Source of the DNA: Phlebiopsis flavidoalba | Lineage: Eukaryota > Basidiomycota > Agaricomycetes > Polyporales > Phanerochaetaceae | Direction: 5' to 3' | DNA: 64,000 nt | Assembly (NCBI GenBank): GCA_035772785.1 | Contig: JAOCPU010000089.1 | Coordinates: forward strand, 1-64,000 | Shown: piece after piece, positions 1 through 10,492 of the stretch | Numbering within the stretch: position 1 is the first letter of the stretch | Layout of the letters: every line of letters starts with the position of its first letter | Translations under genes and position numbers: made by a program | The notes under the pieces: generated by a model | The model's input: only the letters and a program-made list of their open reading frames with translations | Database searches by the model: none | What the model was told of the DNA's origin: nothing

Positions 1-200
1 AGTCAGTCGAGACCTATCCGAACCGGTCCTTGTGGACCGTTGCAGTGACCGAACGTCAGGACCAGGACCTCAGGTCTTGGTCCCGGTCCTATGTAAGTTC
101 GGATCCCGGTCCTTGAACCGGATCTGGGTCACTGGTCTCGCCGTCTCGGGGGTCAAAGGACCGGGAACGCGGATACCGGACCCTAAAACACTACCGAGGC
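1..200. repeat. GGTCC/GGACC-rich inverted-repeat segment
   Basis: The first 200 bases are crowded with GGTCC and its complement GGACC. At 24-39 the arms CGGTCC and GGACCG are separated by TTGT. At 59-83 two 12-base arms (GGACCAGGACCT and AGGTCTTGGTCC) pair around one base with a single mismatch. No reading frame explains the pattern. It lies upstream of the Helitron coding region and could be part of its 5' non-coding end or an unrelated minisatellite; I cannot tell which. Confidence 0.5.
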
Positions 201-1330
201 CGACCTAACCACCTCATTTTCCCCCACACTCCGATGTCCGCTGACCTCAGCCGCCCGCTCTGTGTTCTGAGAATTTACCCAGTGCTCTTTCCGCTGACGT
301 CTGTGAAGAGGCCGCCTTGCGCTGTTTGCGCCCGTTCGTCAAGCAAAGCTCTGACCTTGGAGACTGTCCCTCGTTGCGTCTGTCAATCTCGACCCGCTCG
401 ATTTTCCGTTCTGACGACGGTGTCACAGCGTACCGACGCGCCGTTTCACTAACCGATGCTGACCCGATCGCGGGAGCTCCCTGGACACTTATCTTGTACG
501 CCCCCTCATGTGCCTCCAGGATTGATGATGTTTGACTTACGTTACCTTATGCTCAGAGTGTTTGCGTACCGTCCCTCCAGCGCAAGAAGCTTCCTCGTCA
601 CGCCCTCATGGGGGGCAAACGGTCTCTGGATGGTGGTGATGTTCCTCCAGAATTGAGCGAACTGGCTTTGTCGAGAAGTTGATGGTTGCACCGGTCTTGC
701 CCACGTCCACAACGTCCTGCGTTTTGTACGTGTCGATAAGGGGTCAACCGCAAAATGCCCGCTAATGACGCTGTCATATTTCCTCAGGCCATGTTGCCCG
801 CTTTTTCTTCATTGTCCTCACCTCCACCCTTCGACGAGCTCCAGCCGACGTCCCTCTCCCTCTATGGTTCACAAGTTGGCGCTGGTGCAAGCCCACTGAG
901 GCTGCTACTCAAGCCGTACCTCCCTTTTACCTCGTGTCGCGGACGTTCTATATTTTCAGGTCATGGCGTGCCCTTCGACCCTGGGAATGCCTCGCCTCAA
1001 ATCATGATAGACTAGGAGGACCTGTGTCATTCTGAGGAAAAACCCCCCCTTTTTGGGGGTGCAGCCTATCCTCGACAATGTAGACTGTCGGCACCTGTGG
1101 GCATCCTCTACCGACCGAGAACAAGGCATGGTCCACGCTTACGCGCGTGTGGAAATGCTTCGCTGTATATATGAATAGCTCTGATGATCGCTGGCGTCGA
1201 GCATGAGCCCTTGTCCGTCTTTCCGTTCATTGGACTACACCAACGTCGCAGCTAGCTAATTTGGATTTATAAGTCTAAGATTGCTGGCTCGCGGCGTTGA
1301 ATACTTCAAACGGGTGCACGTCCGTGTCCT
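200..1330 (+). other. Helitron upstream region, unresolved coding
   Basis: Short overlapping plus-strand frames (234-452, 317-535, 755-1015) precede the recognisable Rep domain. Fungal Helitron proteins usually carry an N-terminal part here (a DUF6570-like domain and a cysteine-rich region), so these may be its decayed remains. I found no motif clear enough to assign. The C-rich run at 1043-1050 falls in this stretch. Confidence 0.3.
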
Positions 1331-2623
1331 AACGTATGGGCCATGAATAAAGAACCTGCTTTCCATCTACTCTAACACCTGAGTGTTATTCCCTGGAATG
1401 TTCCCATGGCTCTATCCCTACGGCTTTTTGCGTTTTTGGCTTCGATATCGCGATAAAATCGCGACTGCCCTAGATCGTGCTTGTTCACCCGTCGCCAGCT
1501 GCTTCTCTACCCCGAACCGTCAGCTTTCAGATTGACGAATCACTTCACTTTTTTATTGCCATACTCATCACAGGTGATGGATGCCACCTACGGTAGCACC
1601 TTCTTTCTCATAACGTCAGCATTTTCCTCTTCTCCTCATTGCCGCTCGTTTTGCTAAAAACATTGTACAGCAGTGCTGCTTCTCGAGCGAACGTTATCAC
1701 GGCGGGCACCGAGCGTGTGTGAATATGTTCCTATGGACTCTCTGTCCGAAGCTGAAAGACAATGCCACGAAGTTGTGCAGGTTCTCGATTGCGTGACGCG
1801 ACGTGTTCAAGGTTCTAACGCAATGCGCAAAGATCAACGCAACGAGGTGAAATCCCTTATCATGGCGAGAGGCGTTCCTCTTTGGTTCATAACGTTTGCC
1901 CCAACCGATTTCAAACACCCTTTATGTTTGTACTATTGCGGTCATAAAATAGATCTCTCCCAATTCGCACCACAGCTGGAGCCGTATCATAAACGTATGT
2001 GGGCCATCGCCAATAACACAGTAGCGTGCGCTCGTTTTTTTCACAAACTTGTCACTGCCTTTTTGACTCACATACTCTGCGTCGACGGAACTCAGCCGGG
2101 CATTTTTGGTCCCACTGAGGCATACTACGGCACCGTTGAATCACAGGGTCGTTTAACCTTGCACCTGCACATGCTTCTGTGGATTGCCGGAACCCTTTCC
2201 CCGGCTGAGGTTCAACAGCGTATTCGAGACTCGGGATGCATGTTCCACGACGAGATTCTCTCTTATGTCGAGTCACGTCCACCAAGGTGTGGTTTAGTTC
2301 TGGCGTGTTGGCAAATCGCTGAGTATGCACGGACCGTGTGTGAAAGGACCCCCACCGTCAACGCTCCCCTGCCCTCAGGTCCGCTGAGAACTCAGACGTT
2401 AACCAATGGTATGCAGGATATGCCTTCGGAAGCGGATCACCTCGCCTTCCTGTCCAACCGGCGGTCATCCCTCATGACAAGGTTGTCGCGAACGTTCAAA
2501 AATTACAGTATTGTCGCGCTCGTCGTTTCCCTCGTAAGGTTGTGGCCCACCACTATCATTGTCGGGACACCGGCGATAGTCCTCCACCGCCACCACGCAG
2601 CCCTGGCTTTAAACAGCTTTTAA
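1330..2623 (+). pseudogene. Helitron Rep (HUH endonuclease) segment
   Basis: This is the Helitron replication-initiator domain, which nicks single-stranded DNA during rolling-circle transposition. The conserved block FPGMFPWLYPYGF is read near 1392-1430, followed in a shifted frame by a stretch resembling the usual LLLYPDKRFQ block. A long frame from 1673 contains WFITFAPTDFKHPL and then GRLTLHLHMLLWIAG, in which HLH is the HUH metal-binding motif. YYGTVE lies just before it. The catalytic tyrosines expected further downstream were not placed with certainty. The frame runs to a stop at 2623, but the last ~90 residues no longer look conserved, so the break probably comes earlier. Confidence 0.75.
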
Positions 2624-2989
2624 TCTGTCGGTGACTTATTGTCTCGCTGTAACTCGGACGGTAACCTGTCTATTATCCGGGAACTCAAGTCCGGGCTATT
2701 GTCCTCCTACGTGACGTGATTATATCACAAAAGACTACGTATTATCTCACACTGCACCATGCTGTTGTTTGAGGCCGTTGTCGCGTCTGTAATCAGGATA
2801 AACATACTACATTAGGTGGAACCGACTCAGCCTGATAAAATGAACAAGGCCGGTCAGTACAGCGGGTTCATTACCAAAAATGTCAATGCGTTAACGCCTC
2901 CAAGAATCACCTGGACCCATGACTGCGGCATATTTACTTGGTAATCCTGATCACTATACGGGCGAAATTTTTTAAGACAGTTCACTCGG

Positions 2990-4160
2990 TACTCATATGT
3001 ACTCGAAATGGAGCACACTGCTTTTCAAGACGATAGAAGACCGCGAGCGCCTCGCAACCCAACGTTCCGAAACAACGTATGTATCTTGCAAAGACGCATA
3101 ATCGCGGAGTTGTGGCCGTTGAACATGGTACAGGCATACGTCTATCGGCCCCACGGGAGTTTGAGAGTTGGACATTATATGACTATTCTGGTGGCATACC
3201 GATGTTCGATCCAGGCTCTCTTCACATCAACGGAAGGGGATGCGCGACTGGTCAAGGTTATTTTTTTTTTCGTGATGCAACCGGAAACGCGGACACTGAG
3301 GAGGACCTACAAGAAGATGATGATAGAGATTGACGGTGATGAACACGCCGAGGATAACGACTTGCCTGACACGCGAACCACTAAAGGTCTGAAGTGTTAA
3401 CGCCCTTTCGCTCGACGAGCACTCCCTTTCTTACACGCATGGAGTATTCATGGTGCGCAAGAAGTATGTCTTGAACTTCATTGGGGGCACGTTGCCACAC
3501 GCCGTGACCGCGGCGATCGCGAGTATTACTGTAAAGTCATGTTAATGTTGTTTGCCCCTGGTGGTTGGGCGATCGGGTGCAGCCCTGCGCCCAGATAATA
3601 CCCCGTGGGCAGATATTTTCGAGCGCACTGAATTCACACCTGCGCACATTCAGATTATGAAGAACATGAACGTACTTTATGAATGCTTGAATGCGAAGAC
3701 AGCCACGACCATGCCGCCCTCCGCCGGCAGGGACTTGTCGAGCCGCTGGTGGTGGGGCAGCATTTCCGGAAACGAGATGGACGCAGTGTCCCGTTCCGTT
3801 GATCCTCAAGAAATGGCTTCTGGCGAAGATTTGCTGGCAGGCCGAGAATTATCGTTGACCAAATTACGCGGTCTGAACGCTACATTGGGCCAGGGACTAT
3901 TGAGTAACGTCAGACGATGGGCGGCGATGACCGCAATTATAAACCCGCGTCTTACCTGGGAATGATGCGCGAGTCCTGTGCCAGAAAGCCTCAACGCAAC
4001 CGCGAACCCAATTGCCGTCAGCCGAACGCCGGCTCAGTGGAAGGCCACTGTTAAGGACGAACGTGAGAAAGCCTTGGGCCGCCCGATTCCGTTCCTCGTC
4101 GGCTGCAGACCCAGACGAAGCCTGCTTCTAGCAGGCAACTTAGGCATTCAGTCCTCAGAT
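2990..4160 (+). pseudogene. Helitron linker between Rep and helicase
   Basis: Two adjoining plus-strand stretches match the region joining Rep and helicase in fungal Helitrons. Around 3005-3400 the frames hold a degraded block with RERLATQRSETTYVSCKDA and an acidic tail. At 3552-3965 the frame contains DNTPWADIFERTEFTPAHIQ followed by IMKNMNVLYECLNAK, resembling the conserved F-T-x-x-Q-x-x-I-M-x-N-x-N-x-x-Y-E-C segment just ahead of the helicase. A run of ten T at 3260-3269 coincides with a frame change. Between 2623 and 2990 I see no coding signal. Confidence 0.6.
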
Positions 4161-6099
4161 GTTGCGCCACGGACGCACTGGGAAGAGGGGAGGTGTGTGT
4201 TTGTTGTCCAACTCAAGTGTTGGCAATAACAATCGAGACTTTTTGGCCGCTGCAACTGTCGGTCGCCCCTTGCAGGATGTTCACATCAGCGTTCTGCATG
4301 CAACAATTACTGAATTTGGTCTGAATGAGGAGCAGTGTAGAGCGTTTTGTGATTGCTTCCACTCACATTCATCATCGTTCTACCCTTCTCCCGGTGACCT
4401 TCGTATGTTCATGAGTGGCGTTGGTGGGACTGGGAAGTCAACGGTCATACGCGCCTTTGATATCGTTCTTGGGCCGCCGAAATGAAGCGTCTAGGATGTT
4501 GGTTATGGCCCCAACTGGATCAGCAGCTGCGCTAATAGGTGGATCTACATACCATTATGTACTGGGTTTTAGCCAAGGTACATTCGTCTCCGACTCGCCT
4601 GCGGTGCTCGCGAAGGTTCGAACGCGCCTCCGCGGTGTAGATATCTTGTTCATCGATGAAGTGTCCATGATCGGTTGCCCCCCGATTTGTCACCGTATCA
4701 GTGCGCAGCTTTGCATGGCACTCGCACGCCCGGATGCATCATTTGGGGGTTTGGGGGTCATTCTGGCAGGCGACCTGGCTCAGTTACCGCCTGTGTCCGC
4801 AGGACAAGCAACCTTATACTCTAATCGTATTGCTCCTTGGTCCCCTGCTGACACTCCTCGTCAGCAAGCAACCGCGATTGGAAAATCTCTCTGGCATACT
4901 TTCAATACTGTAGTTGTCTTGCGACGCAACATGCGCCAGACCGGCTTGTCTCCAGATGACGTCCGTTTCAGAACGGCGCTGGAAAACATGCGTTATAAGC
5001 AGTGTACTACATCACAGAAGATATCGCACTTCTACGTACCAGAATTGCACGCGGTAATGGAACGGGACCTCGATTGGACGATCCGCGTTTTCGAAATATT
5101 TCTGTCATCACGGCGTGGAACGCACATAGGGATGCGTTGAACGCTGCAGGCGTTCAGCGCTTTGCCGCTGAGCACGCGGCGAACTGCGATTTCCATCATT
5201 TCCACTCAATTGACACTTGGGCTGGTGCATCCACGCCCTCCGACCGACTCACTTCGCGCTGCCCAGCGAGCTTTGGCTGCGGTACACGAACCTGTTCGTC
5301 CTACAAACAATGTTGATGACGCCCATCGTGAGCTCCTGTGGAACATTCCCCCTGCTTTAACTAAACACGTTCCAGGTATCTTGAGCTTGTGCATTGACAT
5401 GCCTGTTTTGCTCAAAGCTAACGAAGCAACGGAGTTGTGCGCCACGAATGGAGCTGAGGCGACGGTATATGCTTGGGATGCATCGGTCGATAATCAGGGA
5501 CGTGAGTACATAAACACTCTATTCGTTAAACTCGTCAATCCCCCCCGCCATATCACCATTGACGGATTACCCGAGAGGATGTAATCCCCATAGTAAAGTC
5601 GGTGGAAAGTATTCGATGCACTCTTCCGAGTGATGTGAAGGTTAGAATTTCACGTGAGCAGGTTCACGTTCTGCCGAATTTCGCAATGACAGATTACGCA
5701 TCGCAGGGACGAACGCGCCCGTTTAATCCTTGTCATATTAAAGAATGCAAGAACCACCAGGCAATGTACACCGCATTGTCCAGGAGCACTACCTTAGAGG
5801 GCACTATTATCATTGATGACTTCAAACCCAACAAAATTCGGGGAGGTCTCACCGGTGCGGTCCGTGCTGAATTCCGGGACATCGAACTCTTGGACGAGCT
5901 CACAAAACTCAAATATTTAGGGGTCCTTGATGACAGTATCCAGGCGACCCATCGTCGTCAACTACTCGCGATTTATGAGAACTTACGCGGGAAAGATTAT
6001 ATCCCACATAGCGCACATCAATCCCTGCGGCTCCAAAACCCGCGACTACCACCTGCCTCGTTACAGATCGAGCGCATGGTTCGTGGTGGACATGTCTAA
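4150..6099 (+). pseudogene. PIF1-family helicase domain of Helitron
   Basis: This ATP-dependent 5'-3' DNA helicase would unwind the donor strand during Helitron transposition. The Walker A motif GVGGTGKST is near 4417-4443; MAPTGSAAALIGGSTYHY follows after a one-base shift at 4471-4473 (GGG where GG restores the frame). The Walker B motif is ILFIDEVSM (about 4645-4670), then LAGDLAQLPPV and LRRNMRQTG. ISVITAWNAHRDALN, CATNGAEATVYAWD and the terminal FAMTDYASQGRTRP with MYTALSRST complete the helicase signature. Frame changes occur near 4475, 5005, 5220 and 5575; the motifs themselves are well kept. Confidence 0.85.
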
Positions 6100-7162
6100 A
6101 GATGATACGACGACTGAGGACAGCTCTGTTATAGAAAATAAGAAGCGGAAAGGTGTCCCGGACGCCGGGCCCTCTCAACCCAAGGCGAAGCGAGCCCGCG
6201 TTAATAGTCCGAGTGCATGGGACCTTTCTCTACCGCAGATACCGGGGATGTTGACGTGCGCATATGATGTACTCATCATGCTCTTTGTCCAGCGCACTAT
6301 AGAGGCGGACTATCCATGGTTAGTTTCACTCTGTGCCTCTAATAAAGATTCTGCATGCACTACATATGAATGTAACGCATCTCACCCAAACTGAACCGCG
6401 TCCAGTCCGCGGATTTAACTGGGCTCCGAGAGGAACTGGTGGTCGCCCTCAGCGAACAGTTCCCCCACCTCTTCTCGCCTGATTTTCGTCGTATGGTTTC
6501 CGCTGTACATGTCATGCAAGCACTCATGTTGTCCGGAGCTGCGTTCCCTTATGCATCCTTGTCACGGCGGTGCGCACAATGCAGACGCTTGAATGCTACT
6601 GGCGCCTGTTCAGCTCGCGCATTATATCTGGGATGCATCTGCGCTAGTGCCACCTAACACGGCACGTCGATCCCAACTGACGAGTCAGCAGATATTCTCA
6701 GCTTTATTGACTTCGCAGCCGGTCATGACCGGTGGATGTTCAGCAAATTGCAACGCGCCTGAGTACGATGAAGTTACGTTCGACGAGCACCGTGTGCCCC
6801 CTCTGCTGGCCCTGCATATTCCGCCTTCGTGGCATGAGCGGCATTCTCAGCAATGTAGCCTCCTAATTTCTGAAAATCTTGCGATTCCAATGGCGACAGG
6901 ACACCCCGACCGCATGCGCTTGTTCGGGGTGGTATATGCAGACGGGGAGCATTTTGCCGCAAGGTACTTTGCCATTGACGGTCCCGTATACACATACGAC
7001 GGAGTAGAACGAGCAGTAGCAGCGGGTGGAGCGAACTATCACGAACGCATTGTGAGGCGAGGAATTGGCATCAGCACAATGAGGGAGATGGTGCCGACCT
7101 CTTGCTATACACATCGGCGGCGTAGGGCAGCGGCGAAAGGTGTCCGGGGTAAATGCACGTGA
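6094..7162 (+). pseudogene. Helitron C-terminal Cys/His peptidase-like domain
   Basis: After the helicase comes a basic, low-complexity linker (KKRKGVPDAGPSQPKAKRAR, a possible nuclear signal) and then a region resembling the C-terminal domain of Agaricomycete Helitron proteins. Its pattern suggests a ubiquitin-specific-peptidase-like fold: MLTCAYDVLIMLF gives a candidate nucleophilic cysteine near 6255, and VYADGEHFAARYFAIDG gives a candidate histidine near 6950. Between them is a Cys-rich segment (CAQCRRLNATGAC). The parts lie in at least three frames (6094-6394, 6439-6657, 6593-7162). Enzymatic activity is inferred from residue spacing and is not established. Confidence 0.55.
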
Positions 7163-7329
7163 CTCGCGACTGCACGACCACAGGGACAACCTTCAAGTTT
7201 GCAAGGTCACCACCACATAGCTGCCTCGTAGAGCCCTAGGCAACCAAATGATGCATTAACTACCTCTAGTTTGCTGTAGAGCGTGATGCATTACTTTCCA
7301 GCAAATTTGTGAGGGGCTCTAGTGAGCCA

Positions 7330-8990
7330 TCTGAGCTTGAATTCTACTGATGCCAACGCTTATCTAGGCTATTAGATTAGATTGAGCTACTCTGCATCTT
7401 ATCTACAAATCCTGTTGCTGTTTCCCATCACATCCGATGCCATGCAGGATGCTCTTCATGCCGGCGCTCTCTGCGCATTCCATTTGTCCTTGTTTGCGCG
7501 CCCGCCCACTGCCAAATTGGGCACGGTCCCGCCCTGCACCTTCCAGGGGCCAGGATTACGGTCCCGTTTGGGGCTCCCTTGTTGCAGATGGCTAGCATAG
7601 CTTACATACTCTCAAATGCGAATGTATCTAGAGTATTATGAAGGGTAGAATTCATGGTAATGAATAAAAATCATAATTATCCAAAAAGTCGCGGAAAAAT
7701 CATATATATATTCATATAGCTGATACAATGCAGCCTACTGTGCTGTTATGGTTTGGATGCATGGAAAGCTTTGATACTATGTGGCTTGTGACTAATTCAA
7801 AGCAATTTGTGCATGATTCTGTCAACTGTCCTAGGCCCAGTGAAAATGAGCGAAAATTGCGCCTACAAAACGACTATATAATGTAAAACAGGATGTAGAA
7901 GCAACAGGCAGCAATCTCTAAGATAGAAGAAGTATCTAGAAGCATGGGAAATTGTAATTTACTGGTAGATGATGTCTAGATCTGTAGAGAACCCCGGAGG
8001 TTGGGAACATGTTGCAAAGGGTGTACACCTGCTCAGGCCAGGTAAGCAGTCCAGAGATTAAGAATTATGTCATTGACATACTATTCAAACCATCCTATAG
8101 CTTCCTGATAGTATTCTATCATGCAAAAGTAATGTTCCAGGGGAGATTGACATCCTGAGAAGAGAGCAAGGAAAACAGACACTAGACGGTCACAGAGCAA
8201 CGGTATTGATATTTTGAAGTGCTACATACATATCTACATTACTAAAGACAGTATACACTTCAGTTATAGATAGATAACACGGCGGCGAAAGCAGACAGGA
8301 ATAAAACGACCTTATTTTTTCCCAAAACAGGCGCCCATCGGAACGTCGAAGAGAAGGAGGGCCGCGTCCAGAGGAAACACATCCGGATTGCTCAACGGAG
8401 GACGCTAACATGTTTCCTAAGCATATAGGAAGCATGTACACGTCGTCCGAGAGCGACGTGGCGAGTGGAACAGATTGTAGGGTGGGGGTACTCACCTGTC
8501 AATGGGGAGGAGGCATAGCTCGACCTCCAGCTTATTGACATGGCTATCCGAGTACTTTGTGAGCCGTCTGTCTATAGATATATATGTCTAGGTTATATGT
8601 AAAACGTTCTGAGAGAAACAGATCAGCGTACAGCGCAATGTGAGCGGGAGACGCACCAGCTCTGCTGCGGCAGGCCTTCCAGTGCCGAGATGCGCTGTAT
8701 ATACATACCTAGGCGGTCGTAACACAAAACGAACGTCAGATTCGTAATTCCCAGGGGTAAATAACGATTTTGAACATCTTCAGTTGGTCCCATTTGGGAA
8801 TAGGAGGACTGAGGTTCAGGGTGGATAGTTAGGCAGAACGAGGAGAGAATGAGCGAGGAATGAGGTCAAAATAATACTTTTCAGAAGAAAAGCGTGGGAA
8901 GTGCTTACAGTAGCCTTCTAAAAACCCCCCTCAACTCATCCCGAAGCAAGCCAAAGTCGTCCCACCGAGCCATGGGATCGATAAGCTGTT
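7330..8990. other. Non-coding left half of the 2.8-kb element
   Basis: This AT-rich stretch carries only short random frames. The longest, 8190-8495 on the minus strand (101 codons), has no recognisable motif and a composition like its surroundings. An 8-base inverted pair TAGAGCCC/GGGCTCTA at 7229-7236 and 7314-7321 sits at its left edge. I see no gene, no tandem repeat and no RNA signature. Confidence 0.6.
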
Positions 8991-9017
8991 TTTGCGAGAG
9001 CGAGTAGCACCGTTTTG

Positions 9018-10036
9018 AGGCCTCGCCCGAGGCCTGCCCTAGTAGGCGACCTGGAAGTCGCCCGAGGGCTAAGGCGGCCCCCAGTCGCTAGTTTTGTTTG
9101 CCTCACACCACCACCTACGGCCGGCCACCTCGACGGCGGCCACATCGACGACAACGCACGACGCCCTCAACAGCGTCGAACAACGCTGGAGCAGTGCACG
9201 CGGTGCATGCCCCAGCGTGGTGGCATTCTCGTTCGCCCGCGGGCACTCAGGCATAAGGTGCGCGACTATCTGTGCCAGCCAACGACCCCGACCGCTGACC
9301 GCCTTCCTGACCGTCGCACGGTATGAAGGACGATTAGCATCGTCCTTCACTATTGAAGGTGTGTTCTCAACACCCTCCCACGTATACTCACCGCTTCCCG
9401 CTTTCTAGCAGCCGGCACCAGCGCTGCCCCTCACCCCACCCTTGTCGGTACATAGCCAGCACCGGCATCGCAATAATGCGTCAGAAGCGACGCATTATAG
9501 AAGATTACGCAAACGTAGTGTGTACAGACATGTACACCTACGTTTGTGCTCGTCGTGCCGTGCCCCATCCCGCCGTTCGCCCCCCTTCCCGTCTCCGCTC
9601 GCCTACCTTTGTTAGTACCATTAAGAATGTATATAGTACTAATGTAAAAAAAAGGGCGGAAAAATGCCCGTAAAAACCCAGAATAATCGAATTCTGGTAT
9701 ATAAGGGCGGCTTGCCTCGTATGCGCCGTGCGCCCCTATCGAGCGACCGTTCGGTGATGCGCCACGATCCAAGGCCGGGCGGTAGGTGTATTATTGAGGC
9801 GCCGTACGCCCGGTGGCGAGATAACAGCCATTGATAACAGCAGTTGGGCTGCTATCGAGCTGTTATCAGGCAACTATCAAAGATTTACCACTTTTCGGCA
9901 GAGTGCCGGTGGTGCCGCTATCGCAAATTCAAACCCAGCTGACAGGGATATAGCAGCAAATCATGTGTTGATATCTGGCTGGCCGTTAATGCATCACGCT
10001 GTACAGACCAGGCTGGGATGTAATGCATTACCTGGT
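9018..10036. repeat. Array of short near-perfect hairpins
   Basis: About 1 kb holds many inverted repeats with short loops. Arms include 9018-9025/9028-9035 (8 bp), 9325-9334/9339-9348 (10 bp, loop TAGC), 9473-9482/9489-9498 (10 bp), 9511-9526/9531-9545 (15 bp with one bulge, loop GACA), 9612-9618/9636-9642 (7 bp), 9678-9684/9691-9697 (7 bp), 9832-9841/9859-9868 (10 bp), 9896-9900/9904-9908 (5 bp), 9987-9994/10023-10030 (8 bp) and 10007-10012/10031-10036 (6 bp, nested). The palindrome GCCCGCGGGC is at 9235-9244. Overlapping frames on both strands are open but show no conserved motif, which fits structure rather than protein coding. Confidence 0.75.
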
Positions 10037-10492
10037 TGCCTAGAGGTGCCTCGTAGACGTTCCCCTCCCGCCGTGCAGTTCCCCACGGCTGGCTTATATG
10101 AACTTTGCGTACCTTTGCATCGCATGAAGTACCCATGTCCGGTAGACTACGAGTGGCCGCTGGGCAAGCGGACGTCGACGTCTGCGGCCTACGCCCTACG
10201 ACGGTGGCCGTTACCTTCGAACTATAGTCCTTGGCCGGTGTAGAGCATTACGGAACAAGAAATGCCGCGCTCTGCACATTGGGCCCTCTACTATCCCTGA
10301 AGGCGGATGCATCGAGTCACCAAGTTGCTTCCGCCCTGGTGAGCGGCACGGTTCGCGCGCCTCAACGCAGCAGGTAACAGCTTTTTCGGCATTGTGGGGG
10401 CCAACGGCTTATAAGAACCCTCCATTTTGCAACGAGGTGAGTAACTGTCTTCGCACGATGTCGAAACTACTGCCAACCGAAGTCCCTAGATA

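Larger units (their letters stand above)
1..7222 (+). mobile_element. Decayed autonomous Helitron
   Basis: The plus strand carries, in the expected order, a Helitron-like N/Rep domain, a linker region, a PIF1-type helicase and a C-terminal Cys/His domain typical of Agaricomycete Helitrons. All parts face the same way and are split by frameshifts, so the element cannot make one protein as written. Helitrons move by rolling-circle replication and end in a 3' hairpin followed by CTRR. I could not fix either terminus: the start may lie outside the window, and the 3' side is interrupted by another element at 7223. The outer limits given are therefore approximate. Confidence 0.75.
7223..10057. mobile_element. 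Non-autonomous hAT-like element, 2.8 kb
   Basis: The 10-base sequence GCCTCGTAGA occurs at 7223-7232 and again at 10048-10057, as expected of a target-site duplication. Immediately inside, the two ends are inverted copies of each other: CTAGGCAACCA then ATGCATTA on the left, and TAATGCAT then TGGTTGCCTAG on the right, extending about 70 bases and sharing AATGCATCACGCT. No transposase frame lies between. A duplication of 8-10 bp with short terminal repeats and internal subterminal copies suggests hAT, or possibly Mutator. The element appears to have inserted at or near the Helitron 3' side. Confidence 0.6.

Noticed and set aside
7162..7321. Helitron 3' end at CTCTAG|T (7316-7321)
   Set aside because: It lies inside the inserted 2.8-kb element, whose borders explain this stretch better; no typical short GC hairpin precedes it.
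10070..10089. GCCGTG...CACGGC hairpin as displaced Helitron 3' hairpin
   Set aside because: No CTRR end follows at the usual distance; kept only as a possibility.
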